This document shows, piece by piece, positions 48,620 through 59,840 of a stretch of DNA of 64,000 bases (the stretch's first letter is position 1; the number at the start of each line of letters is the position of its first letter). The notes below the pieces were generated by a model. The model saw nothing but the letters and a program-made list of their open reading frames with translations, had not been told where the DNA came from and did no database searches. Origin of the DNA: Diorhabda sublineata (lineage: Eukaryota > Arthropoda > Insecta > Coleoptera > Chrysomelidae); contig NC_079483.1 in assembly GCF_026230105.1 (NCBI RefSeq), positions 13,137,312 through 13,201,311 on the forward strand, in the 5' to 3' direction. The position numbers were made by a program, and so were the translations under genes.

Positions 48620-49645
48620 AATATTCACATGATCTTACACTATTGAAAGTCCAGCACTGAGAAATGTTAATTTTTGGATTTATAAGAAAAGATTTTTGTT
48701 ACACAAGCAATGATATCTATAAACTTTTGTTTTGACTTCAATGAGTGGGGACTCTTATTGAACTGTTGGTCACTCAATTCACTCAGAATGTCTGCTAAAT
48801 CAAAAATTACTAGGGCTCAAAACCTAAAAGTTTCCATATCTTCAGTAGAAAAGCATTATTACTGATTATCAGTTGTTTGTTACTTTGTTTTAATTTTGTT
48901 TTGTATTTGAAATATGTGTACAATCTATCATATCGATAGCTAATGGTAATTTGAAATTTTATTATATAACAATACAATGTCTGTTTATGATTGATTGTTC
49001 CTTCTCTGTGGACAAGTTTTATTAATTAAATATGTAACAGAATGTCCAAATATCCTCTATATTTTTCGTAGCCCACTGAAATGGAGAGAAGGCAAGACTG
49101 CATTTTTTATATTATGTTATAATGTAGAATAGAGAATTTTCCTTTCAGCCAAAATAATGTTTTCAATCTATATTTTTTAAATATTTCTACATAAGACTCG
49201 ATATTTGTATCCTTGTAAATCTCAACGCTCAACAGGAACGGATCCTAATGGTGAAATTACAAAAATTTCTTTGGAAGGAATACATATATCAGATGCGGTA
49301 TATGTCTAACAAATGGTATCTTTGGTCTCTTTAATATTAGGCTCCGTCCCGTTAAATGTGTACCTGCGAGGTATTATAAAAATTTTTGAATAGTGGTGGA
49401 AAAAATTACATATTTGGAGATTATTCCTCATAATTTGTTAATATGACTAAACAAAAAGAAACTCAAAAAGCGCAATATTGTTTTCTTTTGTATTATTCAA
49501 GTTGAAAATGTCACCCTGCAATTATAAATCAACTTTATTTAAAATACCAATAATATCCATTAAGTAACTAATAAATGTATTTTACAATAATTGTTCAGAT
49601 TATCTTACAAAGGACCTCGCTCAATCCTCATGGAAATTGGAATAT

Positions 49646-50070
49646 CTGAAATTTGACACAACAATAGTTTGAATCAAACGGATTAGGAGTCTTAATGGGT
49701 ACGAAACCCCAAAACCCCCCAACACTCAAAACTACCCCTGAAAAGTCCAAGGGTACCATAAGAGGAGGGTCTATGGCTAGTTTTTCTGAAACTTGGCACA
49801 TTGATAGTTTGAAGCAACCTGATTGAAATATCAATGGGTACTAAATACTCCTACTCCTACCCCCAACCCCGTCAAAACTATCCCTGAAGTGTCCGAAGGT
49901 ACTCTGGCAGGGAGGGAATTGGTTTTGGCCAATTGCTCTGAACCTTATCCTAAATATAATTCAAAGCAAGCTTATTAAAAATCTCGATGGGCACGAAACT
50001 CCACAAATATTCCGCCCACCATCCCAAACCCCTGAAAAGTCCAAGTGCATCATAAGAGGAGGGGATTCTG
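49646..50070. repeat. Degenerate tandem repeat, three units of about 145 bp
   Basis: Units start at 49646 (CTGAAATTTGACAC), 49796 (CTGAAACTTGGCAC) and 49938 (CTGAACCTTATCC). Each continues with ATGGGTACGAAAC-like, CCC-rich, CCTGAAAAGTCCAAG-like and ATAAGAGGAGGG blocks. Looks like an old satellite or a repeat from inside a transposon. Confidence 0.8.
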
Positions 50071-50748
50071 CGCATCTCTCAAGAGCCCATGAGAAATCGC
50101 TCTCAAATTGGCGCGTCGTTTTGGGAGCTAATTCTCATTGGCTGCTTCCCAGCTGGTGCGCTATAGCACACCTTGTAGTTTTTACATCATGGGACCGAGT
50201 AATTGGTTGATAAATCAGGAACTCAACGCATCCCTTTAATTATACCATCCGTAACTGTCATTTATAAAAAAGGTGTGAATGATTTTCGTGATGAGAATCT
50301 TGATATTAAAAAAAGGATAAAAAAGATGTTATGAAGACAATTGAAAATATGAAATATAACGAGTTCGACAACTTTATCAGTGATGTGAAAAAAGGATAAA
50401 TTTCATATTTTTTATAATTCGATTGTGCAATTGCATGCCTTTAAAATCTATCATATTTTCATGAAAATTAAAAAACAAACATCAACAGTTAATGGTACTG
50501 GAAGCATTGGTAAAAAAATTGTACATGATAATGGTTGTACCGGTGGCCATATTTTCTTAAATATAAATATTGATCAATTTACTTTATTTATCCACCAATT
50601 TTTAACAGACAGTACAGTGTTACAGAGTTTTGGATAAAAAATTCAATCGGCGATACATAACATCAAGTGCTTCTTCTAATTACATTTCTCAGGTTGGATC
50701 AGTGAAGTCCATCGACAAACAAAGTAATACTATAATTTTATGTGTTTT

Positions 50749-51256
50749 GAGTTGCATATCCAAAATATAATAGAATTTGAATTGATTCTAAAAAAGGTTT
50801 TTATAGATTGCATTAACCAATACCAAATATTCAGTATTAAGAACCGAAATAATGTGAAACGAAATAAATAGAATTATGATGACATTAACAATATCTAAAG
50901 AAACTAAAAATATCGTCGATAATATTGGGAATGATAAATGACCTAGTTCTATTATTCAGAAATGGATAGATAAATAATATCAAATTATCAACTGAAGAAA
51001 TAGACGGGAAAGGTGTTCAGCCAAATGGTTTCTTTAATAAACGTAGATTTTGTTAAATTCATTGCACATCAATTTCCATTATGGTCTGCATACCAGGAAA
51101 AAAAGGGAACATGCTACCAAAACTTATGTTGGAAGCAATTTTAATGATAAAAAAGATTTTTGCGGTTCTTAATAATGAATCTTGGTATTGGTAATTGCAA
51201 ACTATAAAAATCTTTTTTTAGAATCAATTCAAATTCCAATATATTTTGAGTAACTC
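50749..51256. repeat. Long inverted repeat with about 310-bp spacer
   Basis: Arms 50749-50846 and 51163-51256 are reverse complements over about 95 bases, with roughly 85-90 percent identity by eye. Shared blocks include GAATTTGAATTGATTCTAAA and ATTAAGAACCG. The 66-residue - strand frame at 51141-51341 is a by-product of the right arm. Confidence 0.75.
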
Positions 51257-52855
51257 GGAATGTGTATATATGAATAAGGTAACAGTATTTAATGTCTTTT
51301 ATCAGTATAAGTATTAAGTAATGAATCTGGGAATTTCCCAAGTTAATTCGTTAATTTATACTAGGAATAATGCAGGATAATAAAATATGAGTTTTCATAG
51401 CACATATTTATTTAATTAAATGCTTATAAGTATATAACAAAAAATTATCAAGTGGCAACTGGTTACTCAATATTATTAAGCTTATTCATGTATAATATCA
51501 ACGTTCTCAATAAATATTTTAGATTTAGGCTTCCAACATTTGTTAGTAAGTTTCTTAATCATAATACCTAATTCATGCAACTTGTCCTGAAAGCATTTAT
51601 TACTAATAAGCATTAATGGATATGGGTTCGTTGCAGATCTTTTCAGAATAATATTTCGAAGTAAAAATTTTATTATATGTTCAAGTACCCTGCCAAGCCG
51701 AAGTGAAAACTCCCATTAAAATCATAATACGGATTAAAAGATGTTGCAAAGATACAAGGTAGCAAATCGAACAAAAAATTAATAATCATAAATTTTTTTA
51801 GTCTTGCTTATAAGTACATGTAATCAGTATCTATATTGGGAATATATTTTCGATATGCAAGTTGTTTGTTATATAGTATGAGAATGTTTGGGACTGATGC
51901 CCAGAGATATTCCTCACTGTTTTCTTTGAATATGTAGGAATTATTATAACTCAAAGTAGATAAATATATATATATATATTTAACACGATACGGTAAGTCC
52001 AATGGTTTAGTTCATATTAATATTCGTATTTGTTCACTGTTGTCAAGTAGATTCACTGCTAGCTCGGTCTATTAAAGAAGCGTTCACTGAAGGCACTTAT
52101 TTCTTCTTTGATAGAATTTATTTTCCTGATTTCGTTGGGTATGCACCACTCAAGGTGAGATTTGGCTGCTGTCCCCCGTAATTGAATTCCATGGTCCATA
52201 ATGGCTTGAAGGCGACTTTATGAACTAGGAGTTTATTTTGCAGCGATAATTTGGATCTACGTCCAAGTAATAAGTAGTGTTTCTGACTATTTTCCTTTTA
52301 GTAAGGATATGTGTTTTCGAGGCGAGTCCTTTGTCAGATAAATGAAGGAACAAGGAAACAGTTTCACATGTGGAAGTATGTTACATGAATTATGAGAAAA
52401 CTCAGGAAGCAAATACAAAAAACGAATATAATGATCAGAATATCCATATTAATGATGAAGGAACGTGAGGAAAAACGCGAAAGTAATAAAACTAAAATGA
52501 ATTCCTTAGTTCAACTATGCTTATTTTAGACAACTCTGCAAAATAATCTTGACTTCATGGAATTGAGTATTGTTTCACACAAAATGAATAAATTAATTAA
52601 AGAAAAGCATTTTGAGTTCTACAATTTGTAGTTGTTGTGAATGAAAGTTACAATTGAGTTACTCCTTTTAAAAACGTGCATCAATTTCATTTGTCTGCGC
52701 TGCTTATTATGTTGTAATATATCAATTGGTAGATGAAGTGCTTTTAAACAAATCAAATGATTCCTAATTTTTCTAGTATTTTGTTTAATTTGTAGGATTT
52801 TCGATATTTTTCATTGGTAAACATTACATTTAAAATCTACTTAATTGCAAGATAT

Positions 52856-53055
52856 CTAATCTACTTCCAGTCTTCTAAAATTGCCCGTTATTCCACAAAG
52901 GGAATCGCCTTCAGAACCACAAGATGTAACATTCCTTTTTAGAGCTGACACTGCACCTTCCTTTGCTTTAGCACTGAATAGTTCTTCGTTAACTTCCATT
53001 CGATCGTGGGACATCAATATTGGGTGGGCAGCATATAATTCTTTCTTCCATAATT
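52856..53055 (-). CDS. CRAL-TRIO gene, last exon
   Basis: Acceptor ATTTCCAG at 53063-53056. Encodes ELWKKELYAAHPILMSHDRM and EVNEELFSAKAKEGAVSALK, ending CGITGNFRRLEVD and TAG. The FRRLEVD end is a hallmark of insect CRAL-TRIO proteins. A + strand frame over the same bases (52881-53132) is a shadow. Confidence 0.92.
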
Positions 53056-54782
53056 CTGGAAATACAAATAAAGGTACAGTAATTTTTGTGTGGCCATTTT
53101 TACAGAAAAATCTAGATATAATTCATACTTAATATCCTATACCTATCTTCAGTCGGAAATATTAAGATTTTTTTATAAAAATTAACATTATAAAAAGAAA
53201 ATTATTATATTTCACAAATTCGCTACATTCTACTCAATACTTATTTCCCATTAGGTCTTGATATTGAGAAAATGAGCAAAAACCATTCCAGCGTTTCTTT
53301 ATATTCATATGATTTGAAAAAAAAACAAAATTGATCTTAAGGTATAATGAAATACATAGCTAATGAACTGGAAGAAGAAAATATTTGGAAAGTTACAAGT
53401 ATATTTGAATCCGATCTAGACTAAGAAGAAGCTCCAGAAGGATAAAAATATGTATTTGAAGAAAATTTAATGAGCTCGGGAATTAATAACTGCAAATTAA
53501 AATATAAAACTAGAGTAGTGTGAATGAAGATAACGATAATAGCTAGGACCTTTATCAAGCTGTGAAAAATTACAACCAAAAGAATTAAACTACCCCAATG
53601 AATGGATAAAATATACTATAACAGCATTAGCCGTGATTCGTATCGATAATGATAATGATGATTAAGATGAAATTAAATAAATAATTTTTATGTTAATAGC
53701 ACTATCGATTCTATACTCTAGATTCTACTTGCAAAGTGGGTACTACTGATTCTTCTTTCAACCGTTACTGATTAATAATGACGGACGATGTGGAGATAAC
53801 TGTCCTCACTATATTATTTTCAATATTTTAAACATACCTTTGTACTACTAAAACGTTTTTATGACTATATTTTTCATTCATATTCAATAGGATAGTGATT
53901 TTGAGCGTATAATTGGCACTAAAAGTATTGTACAAACCTATCATCTTTGCCATTGGAATAGTTCCTCCATATTCTTTAGGCAAGATATCAACTTCTATCT
54001 TTTCGCTCTGGATTACTTCCTCTATGTCTTTATAAAGCGTCACTCGATGACGAATCTTTTCAGAAATTAGAGACATTCCGAAATCAAGGGCAAATTTCAT
54101 AGAAGGATGTACATTCATACCGTGAATTTCTTTATGTCTCATTGGGAGGGTTTTCTGAAAATCGAAAATATCATTATCTTGTCATGAGACGTTGTGATAC
54201 TTTATAGTAACAAAAAATTTAAAATTTGTTCTTGAACAAAGTGGATGAAATCAATATAGCAGTTAATGAAGATAACGAAAATGACAATAGAACGAAAAAG
54301 CTATACCTAAATAATTTAAGTAAAGTTTTTAGCTCTATTTTGTAAATTCTAATAAAACTACAAATAATTTAATTGATCAAGTACTGCTATATTTAAGATG
54401 TAAGGATTGAAGATATCAAAAATCACCGGAAATCTTAATTTCAGACCCAGACGATGAATACATAAGTATTCTTTAGTGTTTCCTTGCCACGTTCCCAATA
54501 AGAAACAACTTCATAGAACATTTTACTGCGATCTTTACCTGCAGTTCTTTTTATAGGAAGTTTGCCATTCTGACTCTTTGTTCTTCTGAGTTTCTGTTTC
54601 CATTTGTACTCCTTGGACGACTACATTATTCTTCCTATTCCGATATTCCATGTCTATAATGCTTTCGTCATTGGTCTATTGACCCCAATTAGTTTTCATT
54701 TCTTTTCTGTATTCCCTTTGTTCTTCTCGTGTTTTCTTGATCTTCTCGGCCATTTCCTCCATTTTGTTTATAGTGTTTGTAG

Positions 54783-54842
<60 letters not shown>

Positions 54843-57800
54843 GTTATGACTTTTATTCAACTCTTTATCAAAATATAATATATAATATTGAATTTGCGTA
54901 TTTATATTAATCAATAAATCACCGGCATCACGAACATCAAAATAGAAATTTATTTTTTCCTTATTCCTTACATCTCAAATATGTAGAAGTAATGAATTAA
55001 ATTATTTGAATTTACAAAATAGACCTATAAATTTCATTTAAACGTATTTAGGTCTTTTTTATCATTTATAGCTTTTGCGTTCTTATGAATGTAAACCATT
55101 TCTAAAAATTAGATTCCGTTCCAAGAATTTGTGAATCTTCATAATTGAATTTATGTTTTTTTGAAATGTCATGGTTCGTTAATGTAGTTGTATTTTTTTA
55201 TCGTATTGATGACCACTTAGTCTATTTCCAAATACTGAGATGTTGGCCCTATGTAGATAGCGTCACAATTAGTACAAGGCACATGGTATATAATATTAAT
55301 TCTTTTGTTTTTTGGTGTTTTAGATTTTAATTTAATGAAATATTTGGATAATGTATTATCTCCTCTATGACTATGAATTGAAACAATTCGATAGTTGTTG
55401 GGAAAGTCCCGGTACTTATGGTAAGAAAAATGTTTTATGTTCCGATGTTTGGAATCAGCCAAAATTATTTAAAAAATTTTATTACGTGTATAGAACTAAA
55501 TTGAAAATATTTAGTAGTGCTTTACAATATAAAATTTTAAAAACCGACTTTTGTAGCAAAACAATATATATAGCAAAAAGCACCACCAGCAGAGATTAAT
55601 GGGTATTATTGAAGTCTAGCACGTATAATGGGTACATTAAGCAACAGTCGTGGATAATGAGAATATCCAATCACTGATAAGTGAGGTCAGGGCCGGATTA
55701 AGCTAGAGGGCCCCATCATTTGGAAATCATTCTGTATTTTTCGATGTGTTGATACCACAAATCTAACGTATTGATATTATTTTGTGAATTTTTCCGGGTT
55801 TTCGAATTCCTTAAGAGGGCCCCGTCATTATTTTAGCCCCGGGCCTTATAAATCTTAATCCGGCCCTGAGTAAGGTAAATTTTCTAGATATAAATAGTAT
55901 GTCATAAAATTATTTAAATTGATATCGAAAAGAATCAAAATAATTTTCAATATCGTTAAGAAATTTAAAACAAATAAGTTGGGATATAATAGTTAAAAAA
56001 ATATTAAAGTATGGGACTGAAAAAAAATTCGCAGTTTGGTTCCTGATTTATATTAAGTTGTGTTGTTTGCTTGTAAAATGGGAGAAGTGAAGAATATACA
56101 GGTCTTGGTTAGATATGGGGAATTGATTGTAAAGTTAAGGTTATGTTAGGTAACCACTAAAAGGAACTATTATATATGTGTGTCGAGATGTACATAAAAA
56201 ATATTTACCTGTCTACCTAATAAGAATATCCAATAATTATTAAGTTATTTTTATTTTACCTTTACTTACCTCTCCATTTTTAACTATACGCACAGCCTCT
56301 TTGATACTAAACAGAGTCAAATACGGAAATCCAACACCTTGTCCATCGGCGAAGTGTACAAATCCACGAACTTGATTCTCTTCATCTTCCATCAAAGTTT
56401 CGTATACTATACCATGTATTCGACACATATCTGCATTGGAGAACTGGTAAAGATCGAATACACCTTGGAATAAAAATAAGTATTATGAAAGTGTATGAAA
56501 TAAATGGCTCGATACCAGATAGGTACTTTATACTAGAATGTTTCATGCGTAGCTTGATCATAACGATTAATTTTTTTGTTCCTTATATATTCAAAAAACA
56601 TAAAAAAATAAATTTTGATTCACTTAATTACAGAACAAAGACAAACTAAAGTAAAATAGAAAATGTACGTACATAATAACACTGATAGGATGTTGTTCTA
56701 TTATGCTTTTTGATAATTTTTTTAAGAGCCTTAGAAATAAAATATTATATCAATTGTTTATCATTTCGATTAATATTATAACACGCTTCATGAATTTTCG
56801 CTATTTAATTTTCAGTCTACATTGACGTATAAGAAGTGATAATTACAAAATCTTTTTCGGCTCAAAGTATCCTATAACATTGAGAATCATTTTCTCTTAC
56901 AAGAGTCCAAAAATTGTATCCAAATTTTTAATCCAGTGATATCAATAACCCATGTTTTCATATAGTTTATTTCATAGGTGGGGAGCCTGCGGCCTCCGCG
57001 AGGTTCTTGTGCGGCCCTTCGCCACCTAGTACAAAATGGTAGAGTCATATTGTAACATGTCAGAATATTAGTCTGAAACGGACCCTAACACGCATGGGCG
57101 AGGCTCTGGCCCACAGACCATCCGTTTCAGACTTGGACACTCAATGTTAATTTTTAAAACAGTTTTCAGCGCCCCCAAATTGCTAATAGATTTTCTGATT
57201 TTGACGAGCACACTCCTGCTATGAAACTGGCATTTGAACCAAATTTAATAGATATATCCGAGGTTCCTGCAGAACTACAAATGGAGTTGATTGATTAAGG
57301 GGAAGATAGTATCATCAAATCCCTTTTTAACGCTAAAAAGGATCCCTGAGAAATCTGGAAAAATGCTGTTGAATATCCATGCCTTCGAGAACATGCTCGC
57401 CGTTTACTTTCCTGTTGCGCGACAACTATAATAATTTCACAAAAGTCACTTTCTTAGGTCAATCAGCTTATGCGGCCTTTCTTATTGCTGCCTAATTTAA
57501 ATGTGGCCTCTAATGGTAAAAAGGTTCCCCACCTCCAAGTTTTTATGAAAACTCTTATCCTTAATATCTTCTGAATTCATACAATACTATCTTACCTACT
57601 TATACCATATATAAAATCAGTTACCCGCTATTCTATACTAATTTACTATAGAAACCAAAATTAAAAATAAAATTTTAATTGACTATGACTAATTTCTAAT
57701 CCAATATTTCATGGAAATAATCTGAGAATACTTGTTATAAAAACTCATATCCTTAATAATTTTTGTGAATAATTTTATTTAATGCATCATGGTAGAATCT

Positions 57801-59388
57801 TTAAACAATATAATATAGAAGTAGCTTACAAACAGAATTTTACATTCACTAAAATCAAAGTAAGATCCTCAACTAATAAATTGCCTAATATAGTTTTTGA
57901 AATTAATTGTTTAAATTAAGATGAAAAATACATTGATGAATCTAAGAGGTGACTAACTAATCGGATATTCTTCAAAAAAAGTGACAGAAAATTACACCCT
58001 GATAGATACTCGTTGGCAGAAGTAAATTTTCCGAACAGCCTGATGATTGCCAAACAGAATCAATATCAAAAAACTTTTAGACATTAATCAAATATGATCC
58101 GCATTCTACATTCAACTGGTGGCTGTATAAATATAAATTATGAAATGAGAACAAGAATTGTTCAGGAAATAATTAAATCAAATTGCACTAATAAGAGATA
58201 AATCGACTAATATGAACAAGAAAATAAACTCCGACCAACTATTTTAGGAGGTGCCTAATCAACTAAAATATTGAATAATCAGTGAAGTTTATCTTGAACT
58301 TGATGAAACCAGAACGTGTAACATCACAGGCAGTTTTAGAATAATTTAAATAACTTGAAATCACTCCGTTCATGCTTACCTGGTCTGTAAACAATAACTC
58401 TTCTTCCCAATCGATCTCTTTGAGGACATACAAACATATATCCCAAATTAGTTAGATCTAACATCATCGGTATTGTAATGTCCAAGCAATTGAAGGCGAC
58501 TCCAAATGTCTGACGCAAGAGGACATAACGTTCAAGACATTCTTGTGCAAGAGTTATATGAAACTTTTTAAAACGCAAAAATCGCAGCAAGAATTTTCCA
58601 TCTAAAAACAGAAATAGAAATAAAATATATACGTGCAATCACATTTGAATTAGCTAATGATATAAAAAAGAGGCTCTTGTACAATTCAATTGTTGTAATC
58701 TACTTATACTTTATAAGAACTTCAAAATCTGTGAAAACCTTGACAAAAGCTTATATAAGGTGTTTAGAAAATGGTGCCGAATTTCGCTATCTAAAAACTT
58801 CGGAAACTTAATTTTTTCAAATGGCAACCCCCATTTTTCTCTTTACCATTGGATTCTAAGCTTTAAATTAAGGGGACTTCGTTAGTAAATTCATATATCT
58901 CAAATTAATGGTTAAAATAATTCAGTCAATTAAAAAATATATAAAAACACTACACTAAGAGGAGAAGAACAAAACTAAAAATTAAACTAAAGTAAATGTT
59001 CGAAATGGTTGCTACAAACTTCAAACGTTCATGGATTCTTCTTAAAAACCAGTGCTGAGTGGTGTTTCGAATTTCTTGCAGTGAAAAAGTTCGAAATGCA
59101 TTCCGAACTCTTTCCTGGCAGTCTTCTTTTGTAGTTAGCTTATGGCATTGGGGATTTTCTGTTGAATACTCTAAACGACGTTCTATAGTTAACAAAGTTT
59201 GATATCTCACCCATACGGCACATTTTGATTTTGGGATTTTGCATAATCCATTCTCGCATAGAGGCCAGCGCAGTTTTACGGGTATGCTCATCTTCACGCA
59301 GCTCCTCTTTAGCAATTTTTTGGGTCTCTGCGGACAATCTGCAGATATAGTTATCCGGTTTTTCTATCCATTTGGCACAATTCTCTTC
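52856..59388 (-). CDS. CRAL-TRIO domain lipid-transfer protein (alpha-tocopherol transfer/retinaldehyde-binding type), 5' partial
   Basis: Cytosolic carrier of small hydrophobic ligands such as retinoids or tocopherol (family knowledge; the ligand is unknown). Exons in transcription order: 59211-59388, 58380-58601, 56270-56463, 53938-54154, 52856-53055. Phases join throughout: 1011 bases, 336 residues plus stop. The CRAL-TRIO N-terminal helix (LSAETQKIAKEELREDEHTR, REWIMQNPKIK) is followed by FLLRFLRFKKFHITLAQECL, then the lipid-binding domain (RRVIVYRPG, RIHGIVYETLMEDEENQVRG, HFADGQG, MNVHPSMKFALDFGMSLISE, KIEVDILPKEYGG) and the typical C-terminus ELWKKEL ... FRRLEVD. The first visible exon has no ATG of its own, so a short upstream first exon is expected to the right. 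Insect genomes carry many paralogues, so no symbol is given. Confidence 0.93.
53938..54154 (-). CDS. CRAL-TRIO gene, second half of lipid-binding domain
   Basis: KTLPMRHKEIHGMNVHPSMK to DILPKEYGGTIPMAKMI. The donor GTTTGT interrupts the Ile-Glu junction. The frame runs on open to 53828, but the correct continuation is the spliced ELWKKEL exon. Confidence 0.93.
54443..54510 (+). repeat. Penelope-like terminal repeat copy
   Basis: CAGACGATGAATACATAAGT, then TTTCCTTGCCACGTTCCCAA. It has a 6-bp stem GAATAC-ATAA-GTATTC next to a C-A-G-A-C-G-A core. Lies in the last intron of the CRAL-TRIO gene. Confidence 0.75.
54784..54842. repeat. (TA)n microsatellite
   Basis: About 29 TA units. The open frame of Tyr-Ile repeats across it is meaningless. 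Confidence 0.95.
54990..55462 (-). mobile_element. Penelope-like element relic, GIY-YIG endonuclease
   Basis: INIIYHVPCTNCDAIYIGPT carries the CxxC plus YIG start of the Penelope endonuclease. After frame breaks, LEMVYIHKNAKAINDKKDLN matches its C-terminal part, where the usual reading is Glu-Met-Ile-His-Ile-His. It lies in a CRAL-TRIO intron, on the same strand as the gene. Confidence 0.82.
55688..55868. mobile_element. Non-autonomous hAT-type MITE with 8-bp target duplication
   Basis: The 181-bp element has 15-bp perfect terminal inverted repeats, CAGGGCCGGATTAAG and its complement. The flanks are AGTGAGGT (55680-55687) and AGTAAGGT (55869-55876), an 8-bp duplication with one mismatch, as hAT elements make. 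Inside are paired GGGCCCC blocks and no coding sequence. Confidence 0.88.
56270..56463 (-). CDS. CRAL-TRIO gene, first half of lipid-binding domain
   Basis: VFDLYQFSNADMCRIHGIVY, then EDEENQVRGFVHFADGQGVG and FSIKEAVRIVKNGE, ending in phase 0 (GTAAGT). Confidence 0.93.
56976..57535 (+). mobile_element. Deleted hAT element with ZBED-type transposase fragment
   Basis: The ends AGGTGGGGAGCC and GGTTCCCCACCT are inverted repeats. Inside, RFSDFDEHTPAMKLAFEPNL, then VPAELQMELID and YPCLREHARRLLS, correspond to the C-terminal hAT dimerisation region as in ZBED/GTF2I-repeat proteins. Two stops break it. Most of the transposase is deleted. Confidence 0.78.
57870..58060 (+). mobile_element. Penelope-like endonuclease relic
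   Basis: Reads DEKYIDESKR, LTNRIFFKKSDRKLHPDRYS with a stop between. It aligns with the better-kept KKYIGQSKMSHTNRI copy at 63613. The Gly of YIG is lost. Confidence 0.65.
58380..58601 (-). CDS. CRAL-TRIO gene, exon with FLLRFLRFKK
   Basis: DGKFLLRFLRFKKFHITLAQ is the conserved CRAL-TRIO N motif. Ends RRVIVYRPG with the Gly codon split (GTAAGC donor). Confidence 0.93.
58975..59160 (-). mobile_element. Mariner-like transposase C-terminal fragment
   Basis: KEDCQERVRNAFRTFSLQEI and RNTTQHWFLRRIHERL resemble the C-terminal helices of insect mariner-type transposases (V..AF..I....L..V...F.RR). It sits just after the donor of the first visible CRAL-TRIO exon, on the same strand. No catalytic residues are included. 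Confidence 0.5.
59211..59388 (-). CDS. CRAL-TRIO gene, N-terminal helical exon
   Basis: Acceptor GATTTCCAG. Encodes EENCAKWIEKPDNYICRLSA and REWIMQNPKIKMCRM, ending in phase 1 at GTGAG. The open frame extends upstream through the acceptor to a Met codon at 59424, but the intron-like sequence there argues against a start. Confidence 0.85.
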
Positions 59389-59661
59389 CTGGAAATCAAT
59401 AAATATCATAAACAGTATATGCAACTAGTGTTTCACAACGATAGGGTACTTGCATGGTTTGAGAAAAAATAGTTTTTGATAGTTTATACCCAACTTTCAT
59501 TATAATTTTTTTTAATTATTGGAAATTTAAAGATTTTGTAGGTAGCTTAAACATTTCAGTATAAAATAAACACTGAACATATGATACAAACTAAATAATA
59601 CAGTTATTCTCTCGGTTATTATACAATAAGCATTATTATTAAACTTTTATTAATCTAAAAA

Positions 59662-59840
59662 ATGGTTTATAAATCGTGTTTTGTGCCAATATGTAAAAAT
59701 ACCACGACTAATACACTTGATAAAGCTTTTTTTGATACCAAGAAATTCGAATATACAACAAAAATGGTTTGAAAGTGTTTTGACGATTCTGAGAGATGAA
59801 ATTATATTTGTTGCTAGGATCATTTTAATGTAAGATTCAA
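59662..59840 (+). pseudogene. THAP zinc-finger domain relic
   Basis: MVYKSCFVPICKNTTTNT is a THAP start with the CxxxxC pair. A frame shift leads to NIQQKWFESV. The C..H pair appears as CC-stop-DHFN, where Glu has become a stop. THAP domains occur in P-element transposases and host proteins; only this domain is visible. Confidence 0.75.

Larger units (their letters stand above)
48620..52855. other. Intergenic region between the torsin-like and CRAL-TRIO genes
   Basis: Two convergent genes end here. Besides the tandem repeat at 49646 and the inverted repeat at 50749, I see no coding sequence I can assign. The open frame at 50425-50637 (TSTVNGTGSIGKKIVHDNG) is unrecognised. Repeat-like, more GC-rich patches occur at about 50060-50200 and 52040-52330. 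Confidence 0.5.

Noticed and set aside
52871..53073. + strand exon-like frame VTFLFRADTAPSFALALNSS with good splice borders
   Set aside because: The - strand of the same bases is the last CRAL-TRIO exon, with family motif, phase and stop in agreement.
53255..53334. Possible + strand continuation exon (GLDIEKMSKNHSSVSLYSYD)
   Set aside because: Depended on the rejected + strand exon; no independent support.
53828..53937. Read-through extension of a CRAL-TRIO exon to a stop at 53828
   Set aside because: The spliced ELWKKEL exon fits the family and phase; the extension has no similarity.
54604..54849. 81-residue frame ending in Tyr-Ile repeats
   Set aside because: It is the (TA)n microsatellite plus flank.
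58950..59315. 121-residue - strand frame as a gene
   Set aside because: Overlaps the CRAL-TRIO exon in the wrong frame; only its second half resembles a mariner-like fragment.
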